Below, piece by piece: positions 6,472-9,890 of a stretch of DNA of 9,890 bases. The notes beneath the pieces are model-generated. The model was not told the DNA's origin. It did not search any database and saw only the letters and a program-made list of their open reading frames with translations. The translations under genes and the position numbers were made by a program. The number at the start of each line of letters is the position of its first letter. Within the stretch, counting starts at the first letter, position 1. Location of the stretch: contig CAMDGP010000063.1 in NCBI GenBank assembly GCA_945897765.1, forward strand, positions 1-9,890, in the 5' to 3' direction. The DNA is from Chitinophaga pinensis. GTDB lineage: Bacteria; Bacteroidota; Bacteroidia; Flavobacteriales_D; Crocinitomicaceae.

Positions 6472-8094
6472 CTAAGCGTACAATTCACCTTGCAACTGCG
6501 AAATTTTATCATCGGCAAGATAATCGTCGAATGGCATCATTTTGTCTATCAATCCATTAGGCGTGATTTCAATGATTCTGTTTGCAACCGTATTCACCAA
6601 TTCGTGGTCATGAGAAGTAAACAACATCGTTCCTTGATAATCGCGCATTGCGTTGTTCAAAGCTGTAATCGATTCCAAGTCCAAGTGATTCGTTGGTTCG
6701 TCCATCATCAATAAGTTCGCTTTCGCTAACATCATTTTTGACAACATACAACGCACTTTTTCTCCTCCAGAAAGCACAGACGATTGTTTCAAAACTTCCT
6801 CACCTGTAAATAACATACGACCTAAGAACGTACGTAAATACACTTCTTCGCGCTCTTCATCCGATTGAGAATATTGACGCAACCACTCGATGAGGTTCAT
6901 TTTTCCTTCGAAATATTCGTGGTTGTCGTTTGGTAAATAAGCTGTTGTAATCGTTGTTCCAAGAGTGAAATCACCTGTGTCAGGATTGATTCTTTTATTC
7001 ATGATTTCAAAGAATGCAGTCAAAGCAACTGAATTTTTCGAAACGAACGCAATTTTATCGCCTTTGTTTACAATGATATTCAAATCTTTGAACAAATACT
7101 TTCCATCAACTGATTTTGAAAAATCGTTAATCGTTAAAATTTGATTTCCAGCATCGCGATCTTGGTGGAACGTGATTCCAGGATATTTTCTTGAAGATGG
7201 TTTGATTTCTTCTAAGTCTAAGTTCGTCAGCATTTTACGACGACTTGTTGCTTGTTTTGATTTGGCAGCATTGGCAGAAAAACGAGAGATGAAATCCAAT
7301 AATTCTTTTTTCTTCTCCTCTGCTTTTTTGTTTTTATCAGCTCGTTGTCTCAACGCTAATTGCGAAGATTGGTACCAGAAGCTGTAATTCCCTGTAAATA
7401 AGTTGATTTTGCTAAAGTCAATATCACAAACGTGCGTACAAACAGTATCCAAAAAGTGACGGTCATGTGATACAACGATTACTGTATTTTTGAAATCCAT
7501 CAAGAAATCCTCCAACCAAGAAATAGTTTGTAAATCTAAGTCATTCGTAGGCTCATCGAGAATCAATACGTCTGGATTACCAAACAATGCTTGCGCCAAC
7601 AAAACGCGAACTTTCAAATCATTGGAAAGATCTTCCATCAACAAGTAATGTTTCGACTCTTCGATACCAAGGTTACTTAAAAGTGTTGCAGCGTCTGTTT
7701 CAGCGTTCCAACCTTCTAAGTCAGCAAATTCTCCTTCCAATTCTGCAGTTTTCATTCCGTCAGCTTCCGAAAAATCTTCTTTCGCGTACAGAGCGTCTTT
7801 TTCCACCATGATTTCATACAGACGTTTGTGTCCCATGATAACTGTTTGAAGCACTTGCACTTGGTCAAACTCAAAGTGATTTTGGTTCAAAACTGCCATA
7901 CGTTTTCCTGGCTCTAATTCCACGCGACCTGTAGTTGGGTCTTGGTGTCCAGTTAAAATTTTAAGGAAAGTGGATTTCCCAGCACCGTTTGCACCGATTA
8001 CACCGTAGCAATTTCCGTTTACGAATTTTACATTCACTTCGTCGAACAAAACACGTTTTCCGAATTGAAGCGAAAGATTATTTACATTAAGCAT
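6472..8094 (-). CDS. ybiT: ABC-F family ATPase, YbiT-like, with a degenerate second ATP site
   Basis: This 540-residue soluble protein has two ABC domains and no membrane segments. It belongs to the ribosome-associated ABC-F translation factors. The N-terminus (LSLQFGKRVLFDEVNVKF), the block VLQTVIMGHK (81-90) and the linker FISRFSANAAKSKQATSRR (268-286) closely follow E. coli YbiT as I recall it. NBD1 has an intact Walker A GANGAGKST (34-42), Walker B LILDEP (177-182, E181) and H210, but its signature is LSNDL (156-160) instead of LSGGQ. The charged linker (about 240-305) is the expected tRNA-contacting P-site motif. NBD2 has a good signature LSGGE (441-445), Walker B LMMDEP (462-467, E466) and H495. 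Its Walker A reads VSKNSVALT (351-359), with no P-loop lysine. It is monocistronic, with its own promoter and terminator. Family assignment is firm; the ybiT label is by similarity. Confidence 0.93.
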   Translation of the reverse strand: MLNVNNLSLQFGKRVLFDEVNVKFVNGNCYGVIGANGAGKSTFLKILTGHQDPTTGRVELEPGKRMAVLNQNHFEFDQVQVLQTVIMGHKRLYEIMVEKDALYAKEDFSEADGMKTAELEGEFADLEGWNAETDAATLLSNLGIEESKHYLLMEDLSNDLKVRVLLAQALFGNPDVLILDEPTNDLDLQTISWLEDFLMDFKNTVIVVSHDRHFLDTVCTHVCDIDFSKINLFTGNYSFWYQSSQLALRQRADKNKKAEEKKKELLDFISRFSANAAKSKQATSRRKMLTNLDLEEIKPSSRKYPGITFHQDRDAGNQILTINDFSKSVDGKYLFKDLNIIVNKGDKIAFVSKNSVALTAFFEIMNKRINPDTGDFTLGTTITTAYLPNDNHEYFEGKMNLIEWLRQYSQSDEEREEVYLRTFLGRMLFTGEEVLKQSSVLSGGEKVRCMLSKMMLAKANLLMMDEPTNHLDLESITALNNAMRDYQGTMLFTSHDHELVNTVANRIIEITPNGLIDKMMPFDDYLADDKISQLQGELYA

Positions 8095-8112
8095 TTACTG
8101 ATAATTTTGGCG

Positions 8113-8120
8113 CAAAGATA
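8113..8120 (-). promoter_or_regulatory. -7 box of the ABC-F promoter
   Basis: On the minus strand TATCTTTG (8120-8113) exactly matches the Bacteroidota -7 consensus TAnnTTTG and is followed by CG. Transcription should start near 8107, giving a leader of only about 12 bases before the ATG at 8094. No good TTG -33 element is seen at the expected distance; that stretch is an A/T-run sequence. Confidence 0.6.
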
Positions 8121-8194
8121 GGGAAAAAAAGTTGGCTTTTTTTAGTGAAAAATGAAAAGAGGAAAGTGAAGAATTAAAGGTTGAATTTAGAATG

Positions 8195-8222
8195 TAGAAT
8201 TAAAAATTTAGAATTAAAAATT
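8195..8222. repeat. Perfect 14-bp tandem duplication
   Basis: TAGAATTAAAAATT occurs at 8195-8208 and again at 8209-8222 without a mismatch. The stretch just before it (8183-8194) carries related TAGAAT words. It lies between the two divergent promoters. AT-rich spacer repeats of this kind are common in low-GC Bacteroidota, and no function is assigned. Confidence 0.7.
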
Positions 8223-8230
8223 CATCCTTG

Positions 8231-8262
8231 TTGTATAATTCTTCAATTATTAATTATCTTTG
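8231..8262 (+). promoter_or_regulatory. Promoter of the cobalamin-riboswitch transcript
   Basis: TTG at 8231-8233 (a second TTG at 8228-8230) is followed 21 bases later by TATCTTTG (8255-8262), an exact TAnnTTTG match. Transcription would start near 8268-8270, directly at the 5' edge of the riboswitch, which is strong positional support. Confidence 0.72.
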
Positions 8263-8267
8263 CACCG

Positions 8268-8430
8268 TTCTTTGGTTTTCGAGCAATCGAAATTAAAAAG
8301 GAATCCGGTGTGAATCCGGAGCTGTATCTGCAGCTGTATGCACTGTTAAAGCGATTCTTGAACCACTGTTCAGATTATCAGAATGGGAAGGTGAATTAGC
8401 GTTGGTGTGAGCCAGAAGACTTGCCTAAGA
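8268..8430 (+). promoter_or_regulatory. Cobalamin riboswitch aptamer
   Basis: The RNA should bind adenosylcobalamin or a related corrinoid and switch off the downstream gene when cofactor is plentiful. The family's conserved blocks appear in order. They are AAAAAGGAATCCGGTGTGAA (8295-8314) with the CCGG pairing, TGCAGCTGTATGC (8329-8341, the variant of GCAACTGTAAGC), AACCACTG (8361-8368), TGGGAAGGTGAA (8384-8395) and the B12 box GAGCCAGAAGACTTGCC (8409-8425). A P2 helix can be drawn between TGGTT (8273-8277) and AGCCA (8410-8414). The element begins at the predicted transcription start and lies 122 bases ahead of the secreted protein gene it presumably controls. The open reading frame that crosses it (8181-8399) is spurious. 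Confidence 0.93.
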
Positions 8431-8505
8431 GCAGAGAGAAGACTTCAGATTAAAGTCGGACTCGGATGGAGAATTGCTACTTCTCTACCTTGTTCTCTTT
8501 TTTCT
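8431..8505 (+). promoter_or_regulatory. Possible riboswitch expression platform
   Basis: Several pairings compete here. AGAGAAG (8435-8441) can pair with CTTCTCT (8480-8486). GACTT (8441-8445) can pair with AAGTC (8453-8457). GAGAA (8469-8473) can pair with TTCTC at 8481-8485, or with TTCTC at 8493-8497, which is followed by a U run. CGGATG (8463-8468) could also pair, with two G-U wobbles, to TATCTG (8325-8330) in the aptamer, in the style of the L5-L13 kissing contact. Whether the switch acts by termination or by initiation control cannot be decided from sequence. Confidence 0.45.
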
Positions 8506-8551
8506 TCTTCTAGTTTTTATTTTATTTATTAACCGTTTAAAAACTGAACGA

Positions 8552-9890
8552 ATGAAAAAAATGTTACTTGTTATTGGCCTAGGCCTAACAACTTTCGCGC
8601 AAGCACAAAGCTACGTGAACCAAGCAATCATCTTGAATGAAGGCTATTTTGATTACACAAACAATGTAATCGTTGAACCTGTTACAATTGGTTCTTACAA
8701 TCCAGCAACTCAAGTTTATTCACTTGTGGATACACTTGAAAACATGCGTTTTGGTTCTGACATCGTCATTTCTGGAAACTATTATTACGTTGCGGCGGAT
8801 ACAAAAATTTTCAAAATGGATTTGAATACGCACCAAGAAGTAGCAAGCGTTTCTTGTCCAGGAGTTAGAAATTTAGGTATTTACCAAAACAAATTAGTAG
8901 CAACAAGAGGTGAGTACGAAACAACTTTTGATTCTTATTTACACATTTACGATGCATCAAATTTGACTTTAATCCAAGCAATTGATACCCTTGCTGGTCC
9001 AAAATGGGCAGCACAAAACATCGTAATGGATGGAGCAGTAGCTTATATTGCTGTAAACAATGGTTATGTTTGGGGAAGTGAAAAAGGAATCGTAGGAAAA
9101 TTAGATTTGTCAACTTTGACTTACGGTAACGAAATCGATTTAGGTCCTGAAGGTAAAAACCCAGACAACTTAATGAAATCAGGAGATTTTCTTTATACGG
9201 TAAACAACAAAGATTGGTCAGGAGCTTCTGTTTCTAAAATTTCTTTATTGAATCCAAGTGCAGAAACTGTAAACCTTGCAAGTGCAGGAACAGGTTGTGG
9301 AACTTCAGCTTTAGTTGAAGAGCACATTGTTTACCAAGTTTCGGGAGAAACAACTTTAAATGAGTTCAATTATACAGCAATGAATAACGTTGGTCCAGTA
9401 GCAGGAATCAACCTATCATTTTATGAATTGGCAAATGATGACGTAAACAATTTGTTGTATGCAAGTTCTACGGACTTCTTTTCTTACGGAAGAGTTTATA
9501 TTTATAACTCAAACAATGAAGAATTAAGTAATTTCAATGTGGGAATTTCTCCAGGAACAATTGTTTTTGACGTAAGAGCAAGTGTTGGTGTGAATGAATT
9601 AGCAACTTCATTTAATGTTTTCCCAAATCCAGCAGCAACAGTATTGAACATTGCAAGTGAATTTGAAGGTAAAGTAATTGTTCGCAATACTTTAGGACAA
9701 GAAGTGATCGTTTCAAACACAAAACAATTGAATTTATCTGCACTTTCAGCAGGAACTTACACAGTAAATAATAAAGATTGGTCAGGAGCTTCTGTTTCTA
9801 AAATTTCTTTATTGAATCCAAGTGCAGAAACTGTAAACCTTGCAAGTGCAGGAACAGGTTGTGGAACTTCAGCTTTAGTTGAAGAGCACA
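8552..9890 (+). CDS. T9SS-exported beta-propeller-like protein under cobalamin control (BtuG-like candidate), 3' end abnormal or partial
   Basis: The frame opens with ATG at 8552 and runs 446 codons to the window edge without a stop. Residues 1-18 (MKKMLLVIGLGLTTFAQA) are a Sec signal peptide cleaved before QS, with no lipobox Cys. The mature N-terminus has AIILNEGYF (25-33), matching the LNEG start of YncE/DUF5074-type surface beta-propellers. Blade-like strand repeats follow (YYYVAADTKIFKMDL, LHIYDASNLTLIQAID, AYIAVNNG, FLYTVNN). From about 352 a T9SS type A sorting domain begins (SFNVFPNP, LNIAS, VIVRNTLGQEV, LSALSAGTYTV to 405). Instead of the usual last 15-20 residues and a stop, residues 408-446 repeat 220-258 exactly. 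The riboswitch upstream, and what is known of BtuG in Bacteroides, suggest corrinoid capture at the outer surface next to a BtuB-type TonB receptor expected beyond the window. That function is inference; export and sorting are well supported. Confidence 0.85.
   Translation, partial: MKKMLLVIGLGLTTFAQAQSYVNQAIILNEGYFDYTNNVIVEPVTIGSYNPATQVYSLVDTLENMRFGSDIVISGNYYYVAADTKIFKMDLNTHQEVASVSCPGVRNLGIYQNKLVATRGEYETTFDSYLHIYDASNLTLIQAIDTLAGPKWAAQNIVMDGAVAYIAVNNGYVWGSEKGIVGKLDLSTLTYGNEIDLGPEGKNPDNLMKSGDFLYTVNNKDWSGASVSKISLLNPSAETVNLASAGTGCGTSALVEEHIVYQVSGETTLNEFNYTAMNNVGPVAGINLSFYELANDDVNNLLYASSTDFFSYGRVYIYNSNNEELSNFNVGISPGTIVFDVRASVGVNELATSFNVFPNPAATVLNIASEFEGKVIVRNTLGQEVIVSNTKQLNLSALSAGTYTVNNKDWSGASVSKISLLNPSAETVNLASAGTGCGTSALVEEH
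9209..9326 (+). repeat. Direct repeat, first copy (118 bp)
   Basis: This segment inside the propeller region (residues 220-258) is identical to the last 118 bases of the window. The 12 bases before it (9197-9208) are similar to those before the second copy, with 3 differences. Confidence 0.95.
9773..9890 (+). repeat. Direct repeat, second copy, ends at the window edge
   Basis: This copy matches 9209-9326 at every position, offset 564 bases (exactly 188 codons), so the reading frame is kept. It starts abruptly inside the T9SS sorting domain after GTYTVNN, where unrelated C-terminal sequence would be expected. The copy is cut by the window end, so its full length is unknown. Confidence 0.95.

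Noticed and set aside
6490..7811. Plus-strand open reading frames within the ABC-F gene
   Set aside because: The ABC-F protein is complete and conserved throughout on the minus strand, so these are antisense shadows.
8181..8399. Plus-strand open reading frame of 72 codons
   Set aside because: It lies over the riboswitch promoter and aptamer; the conserved RNA blocks explain the sequence, and the predicted peptide has no features.
8865..9113. Minus-strand open reading frame of 82 codons
   Set aside because: It is a shadow of the propeller gene, with low-complexity Leu/His/Cys-rich translation. The 72-codon minus frame at 9502-9720 is rejected for the same reason.

Overview
The window looks like a chromosomal segment of an AT-rich member of the Bacteroidota, most likely Flavobacteriales. 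I infer this from three things: the Bacteroidota-type promoter -7 box (TAnnTTTG) ahead of several genes, the absence of Shine-Dalgarno sequences before the starts, and a secreted protein with a type IX secretion (T9SS) C-terminal sorting domain. A Crocinitomicaceae/Fluviicola-like origin is possible, but the sequence alone does not fix the genus. No tRNA, rRNA, CRISPR array or insertion sequence is visible.

Layout, left to right. Bases 1-167 hold the N-terminal 55 codons of an unknown minus-strand gene, which diverges from a Dda/RecD-like SF1B DNA helicase (309-1721, plus). The helicase converges on a large secreted protein of unknown function (1718-4102, minus), and the two stop codons overlap. 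Upstream of that gene on the minus strand come an M61-family metallopeptidase with a PDZ domain (4205-5947) and a small acidic protein (6014-6235). Bases 6236-6471 hold a long near-perfect inverted repeat that acts as a good minus-strand terminator for the next gene, a YbiT-type ABC-F ATPase (6472-8094, minus).

The 457-bp gap 8095-8551 is densely regulatory. It contains the ABC-F promoter, a 14-bp tandem duplication, a plus-strand promoter and a clear adenosylcobalamin-family riboswitch with a possible expression platform. These drive a secreted beta-propeller-like protein (8552 to the window end) with a Sec signal peptide and a T9SS sorting domain. Riboswitch control together with the N-terminal LNEG motif suggests a cobalamin-capture surface protein comparable to Bacteroides BtuG, but exported by T9SS rather than as a lipoprotein.

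The right edge is abnormal. The T9SS domain is interrupted before its expected end, and the last 118 bases repeat 9209-9326 exactly, in frame, at a 564-bp offset. This is either a genuine in-frame tandem duplication or an assembly error at a contig end. Apart from this cobalamin-responsive locus and the asymmetric ABC-F, the genes look like ordinary unlinked housekeeping or hypothetical genes. I see no defence system or mobile element.
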